DNA from: Zhengella sedimenti
GTDB taxonomy: Bacteria; Pseudomonadota; Alphaproteobacteria; Rhizobiales; Rhizobiaceae
DNA: 64,000 bases
Reading direction: 5' to 3'
NCBI RefSeq assembly: GCF_046506625.1
Contig: NZ_JBKFFP010000008.1
Span: 62,001 to 126,000, forward strand
Shown here: in pieces, positions 32,395-40,590 of the stretch
Layout: each line of letters starts with the position of its first letter
Position numbering within the stretch: the stretch's first letter is position 1
Program-made: the position numbers and the translations under genes
The notes under the pieces: model-generated
What the model saw: only the letters and a program-made list of their open reading frames with translations
Told to the model about the DNA's origin: nothing
Database searches by the model: none

Positions 32395-33120
32395 TCAGGC
32401 AGCAGTGAGTTCCCGCGACGGGGCGCCGGCGACCGCTTCACCCTGACCGGCTTCGAGCACGAGCCGGTAGCCGAGATAGCGCCTTGAATCGATGGGATCG
32501 TAGCCAAGCGCATCACGAAGCTTGCGGCGAAGCTTGGAGATGTGGCTTTCGACCACGCATTCCTCGATGCTGTCATCGAAGACGCCATAGGTGGCGTTGA
32601 AAATCTGGGCACGGCTGACGCGGCGGCCCTCCGCCGAAGCCAGGAACTCCAGGATGCGGCGCTCGCGCCGGGGCAGCGGAAACACCTCGCCATCGATCTC
32701 CGGATCGCGGCCATCGAAGAAGACCTTGAGCCGCTCGCCGGATTCTGCGACCGGCTCGGTGCCGTTGCGCCTGCGGATGACGGCGATTCGCTTCAGCAGT
32801 TCACGGACATGAACGGGCTTGCGCACCACGTCGTCGAAGCCGGCATCGAAGAGTTCGAGCGTACGGTCGAGGTTCTGACGATCGACAAGGGCGATCCTGG
32901 CGATCCTGCCATGGGCGGGCGCCGGTTGCGGCAGGATGATGTCGTCGGCGACATCTCCGATCAGGAAGGCGATGATCGAGTCAAAATCCGACTCGCAAGC
33001 CGTGTCCATCCACTCGATGAACTGGTCCGGCGCGAATCCCGCGACCGGAAACCCCTCGCGTTCGAGCATGGACTTGTAACTGTCCACAACGAGTGCGCGG
33101 TCATCGACGACAACGATCAT
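32395..33120 (-). CDS. rem: Flagellar transcription activator Rem (OmpR-like response regulator)
   Basis: 241 residues: an N-terminal receiver-like domain starting MIVVVDDRALVVDSYKSMLEREG and a C-terminal winged helix (RRERRILEFLASAEGRRVSRAQIFNATYGV, then VVESHISKLRRKLRDALGYDPIDSRRYLGYRL). The usual phospho-acceptor context is degenerate (FDSIIAFLIGDVADD), as described for Rem, an orphan regulator of rhizobial swimming genes. It sits directly upstream of flgE on the same strand, as in Sinorhizobium. The ATG at 33120 follows a GAGGGGA ribosome site. Confidence 0.9.
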   Translation of the reverse strand: MIVVVDDRALVVDSYKSMLEREGFPVAGFAPDQFIEWMDTACESDFDSIIAFLIGDVADDIILPQPAPAHGRIARIALVDRQNLDRTLELFDAGFDDVVRKPVHVRELLKRIAVIRRRNGTEPVAESGERLKVFFDGRDPEIDGEVFPLPRRERRILEFLASAEGRRVSRAQIFNATYGVFDDSIEECVVESHISKLRRKLRDALGYDPIDSRRYLGYRLVLEAGQGEAVAGAPSRELTAA

Positions 33121-33577
33121 GTGCCTAATCCCCTCGAATCATTAATTGATTCTGGTTATCAGGGCTAACTTGCGGCGATTCTTCGTGACAATTACAAGAT
33201 TTAGCACTTCATATTTTTACGTTATGCTTAAACTATTGTAATAGTTCGTGAAGACGCGTTCCGCGGACCCGAAAAACGGATGGGATCAGGGCCTGTTTCA
33301 GGCCTTGTCCACCGTCAGCCCGCCATCTTCCGGTTGTCGAAGTCTCATCCCCCGCGATCGCGAAACGGACCTGTCCGGACGGACAAGCCGGCATTGCACC
33401 GGCCATCCGCGTTTCTGCCGCGCGACGCATTTCCATGACATGGATCAAGGACAGGCGTGTCCATGGCGGCTTGGGTGCCATGATCCGGCAACGCCCGTCG
33501 GCCCGTTCGCGCGGGGCCAAGCGCGCATCCGGGACCGTCCCCGCCCGCCGCAGGCTGGCATTGCAGGAGCTTGAACG
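33121..33577. other. Intergenic region between rem and the acyl-CoA dehydrogenase gene
   Basis: A 457-bp stretch between divergent genes. Bases 33135-33245 are notably AT-rich for this genome (AATCATTAATTGATTC, TATTTTTACGTTATGC), which suits a rem promoter and regulator sites. I find no clear -10/-35 pair or inverted repeat. The part nearer the dehydrogenase is ordinary GC-rich DNA with only spurious frames. Confidence 0.5.
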
Positions 33578-34867
33578 ATGGATTTCTCATACAGCCCGAA
33601 GGTCGAGGAGCTGCGCGCGCGCGTTCGCGACTTCATGGACGAACATGTCGTGCCGCGCCATCGCCAGTGGCTCGCGGAGGCCGCCGAGGGGCGTTATCCC
33701 GTCTCCTTCATGGGCGACCTCAAGGCGCTGGCGAAGGAAGAGGGCCTGTGGAACCTTTTCCTGCCGCACCTCAAGGACGACGAACCGGGCACGCGCCTGT
33801 CCAATCTGGAATATGCGCCCCTGGCCGAGATCATGGGCCGGCTGTTGTGGGCGTCGGAGGTTTTCAACTGCTCGGCGCCCGATACCGGCAACATGGAACT
33901 GCTGCACATGTTCGGCACGCCGGAGCAGAAGGAGGAATGGCTGAAACCGCTGCTCGACGGCGCGATCCGGTCCTCCTTCGCCATGACCGAGCCCGATGTC
34001 GCCTCGTCGGACGCAACCAACATCACGACCGTCATCCGCCGCGATGGCGGCGACTACGTGATCAATGGGCGCAAGTGGTTCATCACCGGCGCGCTCAATC
34101 CGGCCACGCGGATCGCCATCGTCATGGGCAAGACGGACATGGAGGCGGAAACGCACCGCCAGCAATCCATGGTCCTGGTGCCCTTCGGCACGCCGGGCAT
34201 GAAGGTGGTGCGCAACATCGCGGTGATGAACCATCACAGCCACGAGAGTCATTGCGAGATCGTTTTCGAAAATTGCCGTGTGCCGGTCTCCAACCTGCTC
34301 GGCGAGGAAGGGTCCGGCTTCGCCATGGCGCAGGCGCGTCTGGGACCCGGCCGCATTCACCACTGCATGCGCTCCATCGGCCAGGCCGAACTGGCGCTGG
34401 ACATGATGATCGAGCGTTCGCTGGAACGGAAGACATTCGGCAAGTACCTGCACGAGCAGGGCGTGGTGCAGGAGTGGATCGCACGCTCGCGCTGCGAGAT
34501 CGAGCAGGCCCGCCTGCTGGTCCTGAAGGCCGCCTGGATGATCGACAACGTGGGCGCCAAGGCGGCCCGCAACGAGATCGCGATGATCAAGGTGGTCGTC
34601 CCGCAGATGCAGCTCAACGTGACCGACCGCGCCATGCAGACCTTCGGGGCCATGGGGCTTTCGCCGGACACGCCGCTGCCGGACCTCTGGACCATGGGAC
34701 GTTCGCTGCGGCTCGCCGACGGGCCGGACGAGGTGCACCTGCGCTCCATCGCGCGCGGCCAGATCAAGGCGGCGCGGGAACGCAATTTCTCCACGCTGGC
34801 CTATTTCTCGACGCCGGCGCGCACAGAGGAAGTGGACATCTGGCGCGGGCACGAGGCCGCCGAATGA
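33578..34867 (+). CDS. Acyl-CoA dehydrogenase family protein
   Basis: A 429-residue flavoprotein of the ACAD10/11-like group. The N-terminal helical part begins DFSYSPKVEELRARVRDFMDEHVVPRH. The FAD-binding strand region contains SSFAMTEPDVASSDATNITT and FITGALNPATRIAIVMGK. The C-terminal helices contain LGPGRIHHCMRSIGQAELALDMMIERSLERKTFGK and the motif ...MQTFGAMGLSPDTPLPDLW. It should oxidise an acyl-CoA at the alpha-beta bond; the chain type cannot be read. ATG 33578 follows GGAG. It converges with dctM, only 10 bases apart. Confidence 0.88.
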   Translation: MDFSYSPKVEELRARVRDFMDEHVVPRHRQWLAEAAEGRYPVSFMGDLKALAKEEGLWNLFLPHLKDDEPGTRLSNLEYAPLAEIMGRLLWASEVFNCSAPDTGNMELLHMFGTPEQKEEWLKPLLDGAIRSSFAMTEPDVASSDATNITTVIRRDGGDYVINGRKWFITGALNPATRIAIVMGKTDMEAETHRQQSMVLVPFGTPGMKVVRNIAVMNHHSHESHCEIVFENCRVPVSNLLGEEGSGFAMAQARLGPGRIHHCMRSIGQAELALDMMIERSLERKTFGKYLHEQGVVQEWIARSRCEIEQARLLVLKAAWMIDNVGAKAARNEIAMIKVVVPQMQLNVTDRAMQTFGAMGLSPDTPLPDLWTMGRSLRLADGPDEVHLRSIARGQIKAARERNFSTLAYFSTPARTEEVDIWRGHEAAE

Positions 34868-34877
34868 GCCTGACAGG

Positions 34878-36425
34878 CTAGAACAGCAGTCCCGGCAGCC
34901 ATGTTGCGACCGACGGCAGGAGCCAGACGAGCATCATGCCGAGGATCTGGAGGCCGATGAAGGGGATGACGCCACGGTAAATGTGGCCCGTGGTGATCTC
35001 CTTCGGCGCCGCACCGCGCAGATAGAAGAGCGAGAAGCCGAAGGGCGGCGTCAGGAAGCTTGTCTGCAGGTTGATGGCGAGCAGGATGCCAAGCCATATC
35101 GGATCATGACCCATGAGGATGAGCGTCGGCGTGATGAGCGGCAGGACGATGACCGAGATTTCGACGAAATCGAGGAAGAAGCCCATCACGAAGACGAGGA
35201 TCATGCAGAAGAGCAGCGCGCCGGCCGGGCCGCCCGGCATGGACTTGAGGATTTCGGCGACGCGTTCCTCGCCGCCAAGGCCGATGAAGACCAGCGAGAA
35301 AATGCCAGCGGCCAGGATGGTCGCGAAGATCATCGCCGTCATCGTCAGCGTCGAGGCCGCGGCTTCCTGGACGGTCCTGTTGCGCAAGGCCGTTCGCAGG
35401 GAGGCCCAGATGGCCGCGGCGCCCAGGAGGGCCAGCAGGATGTAAACGGCTCCCATGGCATAGCTTCCGGCACCGATGTCGCTGCGTTGGAGGCGGACGG
35501 GAAAGAGGCCCGCCAGGAACGCCAGCGCGATCAGTGCCGCGACACCGGCAAGCACGAGGCGCCTGTTGCCGCCCGCGCGCATGCCAGCCATCAGCAGGGC
35601 GCCGACGGCGCCGACCGATGCCGCCTCGGTCGGATCGGTCAGTCCGCCCAGGATCGCCCCGAGCACGGCGACGATCAGCAGGACGGGCGGGATAATGGTC
35701 GACAGGATCTCGGCTTGCGAGGGCCGTTGCGTCTGCGCGGCTGGCGGCATGTCCTGCGGCCGGATGAGACCGCGCAGGAGGATGTAGACGAGGTAGAGCA
35801 GCACCAGCACCAGGCCCGGCACGATTGCCGCGGCGAAGAACTGGCCGACGGAGATCGCCTCGATGGCGAACTTGCCCTGCGCATATTGCGCCTGCTGGTA
35901 GGCGTTCGACATGACGTCGGCGAGAATGATCAGCAGCGTGGACGGCGGGATGATCTGGCCCAGCGTGCCTGCCGTGCAGACGATGCCGGAGGCAACGCGG
36001 GGATCGTAGCCGGTTCGCAGCATGGTCGGCAGCGCGATCATGCCCATGGCGACCACGGTCGCGCCGACAATGCCGGTGGACGCGGCCAGCAGCGCGCCGA
36101 CGAGAACGACCGATATGCCGAGGCCGCCCTTGAGCGAGCCGAACAGGCGCCCCATCGTGTCGAGCAGTTCCTCTGCGATCCTGCTTTTCTCAAGGATCGC
36201 CCCCATCAGCACGAACAGCGGAATGGCGATCAGCACCTGGTTGCTCAACAGGCCGAAGATACGCTGGCCGGTGGCGCCGAGCAGCGTGATGTCCATCACG
36301 CCGAGCGCCCAGCCGATATAGCCGAAGATGATCGCCACGCCGGCGATGCTGAAGGAAACGGGAAAGCCGGTCAGGATGGCCGCCACGAGCGCCGCGAACA
36401 TCAGCAGGTCGAGATACTGGGTCAT
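34878..36425 (-). CDS. TRAP transporter large permease DctM
   Basis: A 515-residue inner-membrane protein with 12 or more hydrophobic segments. The DctM signatures are present (GFPVSFSIAGVAIIFGYIGW at the start, LLSNQVLIAIPLFVLMGAILEKS, and GYDPRVASGIVCTAGTLGQIIPPSTLLIILAD). The proposed start ATG 36425 overlaps dctQ by four bases; the open frame upstream is dctQ sequence in another frame. There is a long insertion around residues 290-370 rich in Ala/Gly/Leu. It is the last gene of the hutI-to-dctM run and imports a small acid using the sodium gradient. Confidence 0.93.
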   Translation of the reverse strand: MTQYLDLLMFAALVAAILTGFPVSFSIAGVAIIFGYIGWALGVMDITLLGATGQRIFGLLSNQVLIAIPLFVLMGAILEKSRIAEELLDTMGRLFGSLKGGLGISVVLVGALLAASTGIVGATVVAMGMIALPTMLRTGYDPRVASGIVCTAGTLGQIIPPSTLLIILADVMSNAYQQAQYAQGKFAIEAISVGQFFAAAIVPGLVLVLLYLVYILLRGLIRPQDMPPAAQTQRPSQAEILSTIIPPVLLIVAVLGAILGGLTDPTEAASVGAVGALLMAGMRAGGNRRLVLAGVAALIALAFLAGLFPVRLQRSDIGAGSYAMGAVYILLALLGAAAIWASLRTALRNRTVQEAAASTLTMTAMIFATILAAGIFSLVFIGLGGEERVAEILKSMPGGPAGALLFCMILVFVMGFFLDFVEISVIVLPLITPTLILMGHDPIWLGILLAINLQTSFLTPPFGFSLFYLRGAAPKEITTGHIYRGVIPFIGLQILGMMLVWLLPSVATWLPGLLF

Positions 36426-36919
36426 TCCGGTTTGCTCTCGCAGAACAGGCGGATGAGGATGGCGGCGGACTGGAGAAGGATGAGGATGCAGAAGGCGGGG
36501 ATGAGCGACTTGAGCAGGAACACCGCCTCGATGCCGCCCACGGAGATCGGGCCCTCGAGGATCTTCCAGGAATTGGCGACCGACGGCCAGGTCCACCACA
36601 GGATGGCCAGCATCGACGGGATGAGAAAGAAGACATGGCCCAGGATGTCGATCCGGCGCCGCGTTGCCGCATCGGCCTTGGCATAGAAGATGTCCACGCG
36701 GACATGCTTGTCCACCTGGAGCGTATAGGCCGCGCCGAGCATGAACAGCGTGGCATGCATGTAGAGGACGCTTTCCTGCACCGCGATCGAATAGATGCCG
36801 AAGACATAGCGGCCGACGACGATGGCGAACTGGACAAGGACCATGGCCAGCGCCAGCCACTTGATCAGGCGGGCAATCCGGCTTGCGATCCCGTCGAGGA
36901 AATCAGCCAGTTGGATCAT
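36422..36919 (-). CDS. TRAP transporter small permease DctQ
   Basis: A 165-residue membrane protein with four hydrophobic helices. It has the DctQ-type middle (QESVLYMHATLFMLGAAYTLQVDKHVRVDIFYAKADAATRRRIDILGH). It pairs with DctM and overlaps it by four bases. A 56-base gap with a strong hairpin separates it from dctP, a common way to make more binding protein than permease. Confidence 0.93.
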   Translation of the reverse strand: MIQLADFLDGIASRIARLIKWLALAMVLVQFAIVVGRYVFGIYSIAVQESVLYMHATLFMLGAAYTLQVDKHVRVDIFYAKADAATRRRIDILGHVFFLIPSMLAILWWTWPSVANSWKILEGPISVGGIEAVFLLKSLIPAFCILILLQSAAILIRLFCESKPE

Positions 36920-36939
36920 GAAGGCATCCCCCCGAATGG

Positions 36940-36962
36940 CCGGCGGGCCTTGCGCCCGCCGG
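36940..36962 (-). promoter_or_regulatory. Strong intercistronic hairpin between dctP and dctQ
   Basis: CCGGCGGGC-CTTGC-GCCCGCCGG is a perfect nine-base-pair stem with a five-base loop in the 56-base dctP-dctQ gap, with no T-run. It most likely protects the dctP 3' end or attenuates transcription into the permease genes. Confidence 0.6.
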
Positions 36963-36975
36963 TCGGTGCCGCAAC

Positions 36976-38064
36976 TCAGTATCCCATGACCGAGGCGCGC
37001 GCGTTCATCTGGCCGTTGTCGGCATAGGTCATGTAGCCGCCGACCAGATCACGATAGGCAATGAAGCTCTCCGTGATCCGCTTGACCAGTTCATCGTCGT
37101 TCTGGCGCAACTCGTCGATGACCTCGGCGCCAGCCTTGCCCATCGCCGCGACCACGTCGTCGGGCAATTTCCTCACCTGGACGCCATGCTCGGAGACAAG
37201 CGTCTTGAGCGACTGGGCGTGCTTGGTCGTATACTCGGTCCAGACCGGGTTGTAGAGGCTTTCGCAGGCAAGCGAAACGGCCTGCTTCAGGTCATCCGGC
37301 AGCTCCTCGTAGACCTTCGCGTTGATCCCGCATTCCTCGGCCGACGAGGGCTCGCCGACGCCCGGCCAATAGTAGTTCTTGGCCACCTGGTAGAAGCCGA
37401 GTGCGGAATCGGTCCACGGGCCGATGAACTCGCCGGCATCCAGCGCGCCGGTCTGGAGGGCCTGGAACATGGGCGGTCCACCCATGGCCTGTGCCGCCAT
37501 GCCGAGCTTCGTCGCCATTTCGGAGGCCAGCCCCGTGGTGCGGAACTTCAGCCCCTTAAGGTCATCGACGGAGTTGATCTCGTTGCGGAACCAGCCGGCC
37601 CATTGCGGCCCGGAATTGCCACAGAGGAACGGCTTGACGCCGAACCGCGCATACATCTCGTCATAGAGCGCCTGGCCGCCGCCATGCTGCATCCAGCCGA
37701 ACTGCTCGTCCGCCCTCAGCCCGAACGGCTGGGAACCGAACAGCAGGATGCCCTTCGACTTGGATCCCCAATAGGCCGGAACCGCGTGATAAAGCTCGGC
37801 CGTGCCCTCGGAGACGGCATCGAACACGCCGGGTCCCGGCACGATCTCGCCGGCGGCGTAGAGCTTGACCTCGATACGGCCGCCCGACAGCGTGGTGATG
37901 CGGTCGGCAAGCATCTGCGCGGCGACACCCGGTCCCGGCAGGTTCTTCGGCCAGGCCGTGACCATCTTCCACTGGCGCTTGTCCTGCGCGATGGCCGGTG
38001 TGGCGAGCGCCGTTGCGGCGAGTGCGCCGGCGGCGGTTCCTTTCAGAAATTGACGTCTTTCCAT
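36976..38064 (-). CDS. TRAP transporter solute-binding protein DctP type
   Basis: 362 residues with a twin-arginine-like signal (MERRQFLKGTAAGALAATALATPAIAQ), then the DctP fold: WKMVTAWPKNLPGPGVAAQMLADRITTLSGGRIEVKLYAAGEI. It has the conserved ligand-loop region GLKFRTTGLASEMATKLG with the arginine (FR) that binds the carboxylate in TRAP binding proteins. The ATG has a good ribosome site (AAGGAGGAA). It lies 43 bases after the hutU stop on the same strand, so the ligand is probably histidine, urocanate or a related acid; the sequence alone does not tell. Confidence 0.9.
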   Translation of the reverse strand: MERRQFLKGTAAGALAATALATPAIAQDKRQWKMVTAWPKNLPGPGVAAQMLADRITTLSGGRIEVKLYAAGEIVPGPGVFDAVSEGTAELYHAVPAYWGSKSKGILLFGSQPFGLRADEQFGWMQHGGGQALYDEMYARFGVKPFLCGNSGPQWAGWFRNEINSVDDLKGLKFRTTGLASEMATKLGMAAQAMGGPPMFQALQTGALDAGEFIGPWTDSALGFYQVAKNYYWPGVGEPSSAEECGINAKVYEELPDDLKQAVSLACESLYNPVWTEYTTKHAQSLKTLVSEHGVQVRKLPDDVVAAMGKAGAEVIDELRQNDDELVKRITESFIAYRDLVGGYMTYADNGQMNARASVMGY

Positions 38065-38107
38065 CGTGGTATTCCTCCTTGCTCCAAGTGTTCGAAAGTC
38101 CAGTCCC

Positions 38108-39793
38108 TCAGTTTCCCAGGATGCCGGGAAGACGAAGCCCGTTTTCGCGGGCGCATTCAAGCGCGATGTCGTAGCCTGCATCCGCATGGCGCCAGACGCC
38201 CGATGCCGGGTCGTTCCAGAGCACGCGTTCCAGCCGCCGGGCCGCGGCCTCGGTGCCGTCGGCGACGATAACCACGCCGGAATGCTGCGAAAAGCCCATG
38301 CCGACGCCACCGCCGTGATGCAGCGAGACCCAGGTCGCGCCCGAAGCGGTGTTGACCAGTGCATTGAGCAGCGGCCAGTCACTGACGGCATCGGAGCCGT
38401 CCTTCATCGCTTCCGTCTCGCGGTTGGGCGAAGCGACAGACCCGGAATCGAGATGATCGCGGCCGATGACGACCGGCGCCTTCAATTCACCCGACGCCAC
38501 CATCTCGTTGAACATCAGGCCCGCCCGATGGCGCTCGCCAAGGCCGATCCAGCAGATGCGCGCCGGCAGGCCCTGGAAGGCGATGCGCTCGCGCGCCATG
38601 TCCAGCCAGCGGTGAAGATGCTCGTTCTCCGGAAAGAGCTTCTTCATCGCCTCGTCGGTCTTGTAGATATCCTCCGGATCGCCCGACAGCGCGCACCAGC
38701 GGAACGGACCGATCCCCTTGCAGAAGAGCGGCCGGATATAGGCGGGAACGAAGCCGGGAAAGGCAAAGGCGTTTTCCAGGCCCTCTTCCCTGGCCACCTG
38801 GCGGATGTTGTTGCCGTAATCGAGCGTCGGCACGCCCGCATTCCAGAAGTCCACCATCGCCGCGACATGCGTCTTCATGGAGGCGCGGGCCGCCTTCTCC
38901 ACGGCTTGCGGATCGCTTTCCTGTTTTGCCCGCCACTCGGCGACCGTCCACCCTTGCGGCAGATAGCCATGCAGCGGATCATGGGCGGAGGTCTGGTCGG
39001 TGACGATATCGGGGCGCGGGCCGCCGGCCTTCATCCTTGAGACGAGTTCGGGGAAAATGTCGGCGGCATTGCCGAGCAGGCCGACCGATTTCGCTTCGCC
39101 GGCGCGGGTCCAGCGCCCGATCTTCTCCAGCGCCTCGTCCAGCGTGTGCGCCTTCTCGTCGAGATATTTCGTGCGGATGCGGAAATCGATGCGCGTCTCG
39201 TCGCATTCGACCGCCAGGCAGCAGGCGCCGGCGAAAACCGCGGCCAGAGGCTGCGCGCCGCCCATGCCGCCGAGTCCCGCCGTCAGGATCCATTTGCCCT
39301 TCAGGTCGCCGCCATAGTGCTGGCGCCCGGCCTCGGCAAAGGTCTCGTAGGTGCCCTGAACGATGCCCTGGGTGCCGATATAGATCCACGAACCGGCCGT
39401 CATCTGGCCGTACATCATCAGGCCCTTGCGATCCAGTTCGTTGAAGTGCTCCCAGTTGGCCCAATGGGGCACGATGTTGGAATTGGCGATCAGCACACGC
39501 GGCGCGTCGGGATGTGTCTTCACGATCGCCACCGGCTTGCCGGACTGGACGACCAGCGTCTCGTCGGCATCGAGCGATTTGAGGCTGGCGACGATCCGGT
39601 CGAAATCGTCCCAGGTGCGCGCGGCCCGGCCGATGCCGCCATAGACGACGAGTTCGTGCGGGTTCTCCGCCACATCGGGATGCAGGTTGTTCATCAGCAT
39701 GCGCATGGGCGCCTCTGTCAGCCAGCTTTTCGCGGTGATCTCGGGGCCGGTCGGCGGATAGACGTCGCGCTGGTTGTGTCGCGGATTGTTCAT
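38108..39793 (-). CDS. hutU: Urocanate hydratase HutU
   Basis: A 561-residue enzyme, close to the usual 555-560. It adds water to urocanate to give imidazolonepropionate, the second step of histidine breakdown, with a tightly bound NAD. The conserved segments QGIVQGTYETFAEAGRQHYGG and the dinucleotide loop GLGGMGGAQPLA are intact, as is HHGGGVGMGFSQHSGVVIVAD near the end. The ATG at 39793 overlaps the hutG stop (TGATG); a TTG one codon earlier is possible. Confidence 0.97.
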   Translation of the reverse strand: MNNPRHNQRDVYPPTGPEITAKSWLTEAPMRMLMNNLHPDVAENPHELVVYGGIGRAARTWDDFDRIVASLKSLDADETLVVQSGKPVAIVKTHPDAPRVLIANSNIVPHWANWEHFNELDRKGLMMYGQMTAGSWIYIGTQGIVQGTYETFAEAGRQHYGGDLKGKWILTAGLGGMGGAQPLAAVFAGACCLAVECDETRIDFRIRTKYLDEKAHTLDEALEKIGRWTRAGEAKSVGLLGNAADIFPELVSRMKAGGPRPDIVTDQTSAHDPLHGYLPQGWTVAEWRAKQESDPQAVEKAARASMKTHVAAMVDFWNAGVPTLDYGNNIRQVAREEGLENAFAFPGFVPAYIRPLFCKGIGPFRWCALSGDPEDIYKTDEAMKKLFPENEHLHRWLDMARERIAFQGLPARICWIGLGERHRAGLMFNEMVASGELKAPVVIGRDHLDSGSVASPNRETEAMKDGSDAVSDWPLLNALVNTASGATWVSLHHGGGVGMGFSQHSGVVIVADGTEAAARRLERVLWNDPASGVWRHADAGYDIALECARENGLRLPGILGN

Positions 39794-40590
39794 CAATGCC
39801 CTCCCAGGGTGGCTGCGAGTTTCTCGAGTCGGTTCAGGATTTCGGCCAGCGGCTTGCGCAGGCGGTCCGCGCGGCCTTCGTCATAGGCAAAGGGCAGGCT
39901 CTCGCCGGCAAGGTGCGTCTTCTGCGCCAGTTCCATCTGGATGGCATGCACGCCTTCTTCCGGGCGGCCGTAATGGCGGGTTGTCCATCCGCCCTTGAAG
40001 CGGCCGTTGACGACCGCCGTATAGCCGGGTGCCGCCATGCAGACGGCTGCGGTCGCGGCCTCGACTTCGGGCGCGCAGGTCTTTCCGTCATTGGTGCCGA
40101 TGTTGAAATCGGGCAGCACGCCTTCGAACAGGAACGGAATTTCGGAGCGGATCGAATGGCAATCGTAGAGGATGGCGACACCATGGATGGCCCGGACCCG
40201 GTCCACCTCGGCGGCCAGCGCCTCGTGGTAGGGCTGGTGCCAGGCGACGCGCCGGGCCTCGATTTCCGCCTCGTCCGGCTCTTTCTCCCACAAGGGCCGG
40301 CCGTCGAAATCGGTCAGCGGAACGAGGCCGGTGGTGTTCTGCCCCGGATAGAGGCTCGCCCCGGACGGATCGCGGTTGGCGTCGATGACGTAGCGATGGA
40401 ATGTCGCTCGGACCACCGTCGCGCCGGGCAAGAGCCCGTCATAGAGGCGGTCGATGTGCCAGTCGGTATCGCCCAGCGTCCTGCCGAGCGGGGTCAGGCG
40501 GGCGAAGATGTCCGGCGGGACATGGGTTCCCGTGTGGGGCATGCCCAGGATGACCGGGCCGTCGCCGCGGGTGATCTCGACCGGGTTCAT
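39793..40590 (-). CDS. hutG: N-formylglutamate deformylase HutG
   Basis: A 265-residue member of the N-formylglutamate amidohydrolase family, which completes the five-step pathway by releasing formate and glutamate. Recognisable parts are ILGMPHTGTHVPPDI, DTDWHIDRLYDGLLPGATVVRATFHRYVIDANRDPSG and ILYDCHSIRSEIPFLF, with the metal-binding histidine and acidic residues. ATG 40590 overlaps the hutH stop by four bases. With hutF present, the cell uses the formimidoylglutamate deiminase route, to which HutG belongs. Confidence 0.94.
   Translation of the reverse strand: MNPVEITRGDGPVILGMPHTGTHVPPDIFARLTPLGRTLGDTDWHIDRLYDGLLPGATVVRATFHRYVIDANRDPSGASLYPGQNTTGLVPLTDFDGRPLWEKEPDEAEIEARRVAWHQPYHEALAAEVDRVRAIHGVAILYDCHSIRSEIPFLFEGVLPDFNIGTNDGKTCAPEVEAATAAVCMAAPGYTAVVNGRFKGGWTTRHYGRPEEGVHAIQMELAQKTHLAGESLPFAYDEGRADRLRKPLAEILNRLEKLAATLGGH

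Noticed and set aside
34983..36686. A 567-codon plus-strand frame opposite dctM and dctQ
   Set aside because: Antisense shadow of two real membrane-protein genes, very rich in Glu, Gly, Arg and Asp, with no domain.
36426..36860. N-terminal extension of dctM by 145 codons
   Set aside because: It overlaps dctQ in another frame and has no membrane-protein character. The ATG at 36425 gives the normal DctM N-terminus.
38065..38391. N-terminal extension of dctP into hutU
   Set aside because: The ATG at 38064 has a perfect ribosome site and a signal peptide; the upstream part is hutU out of frame.
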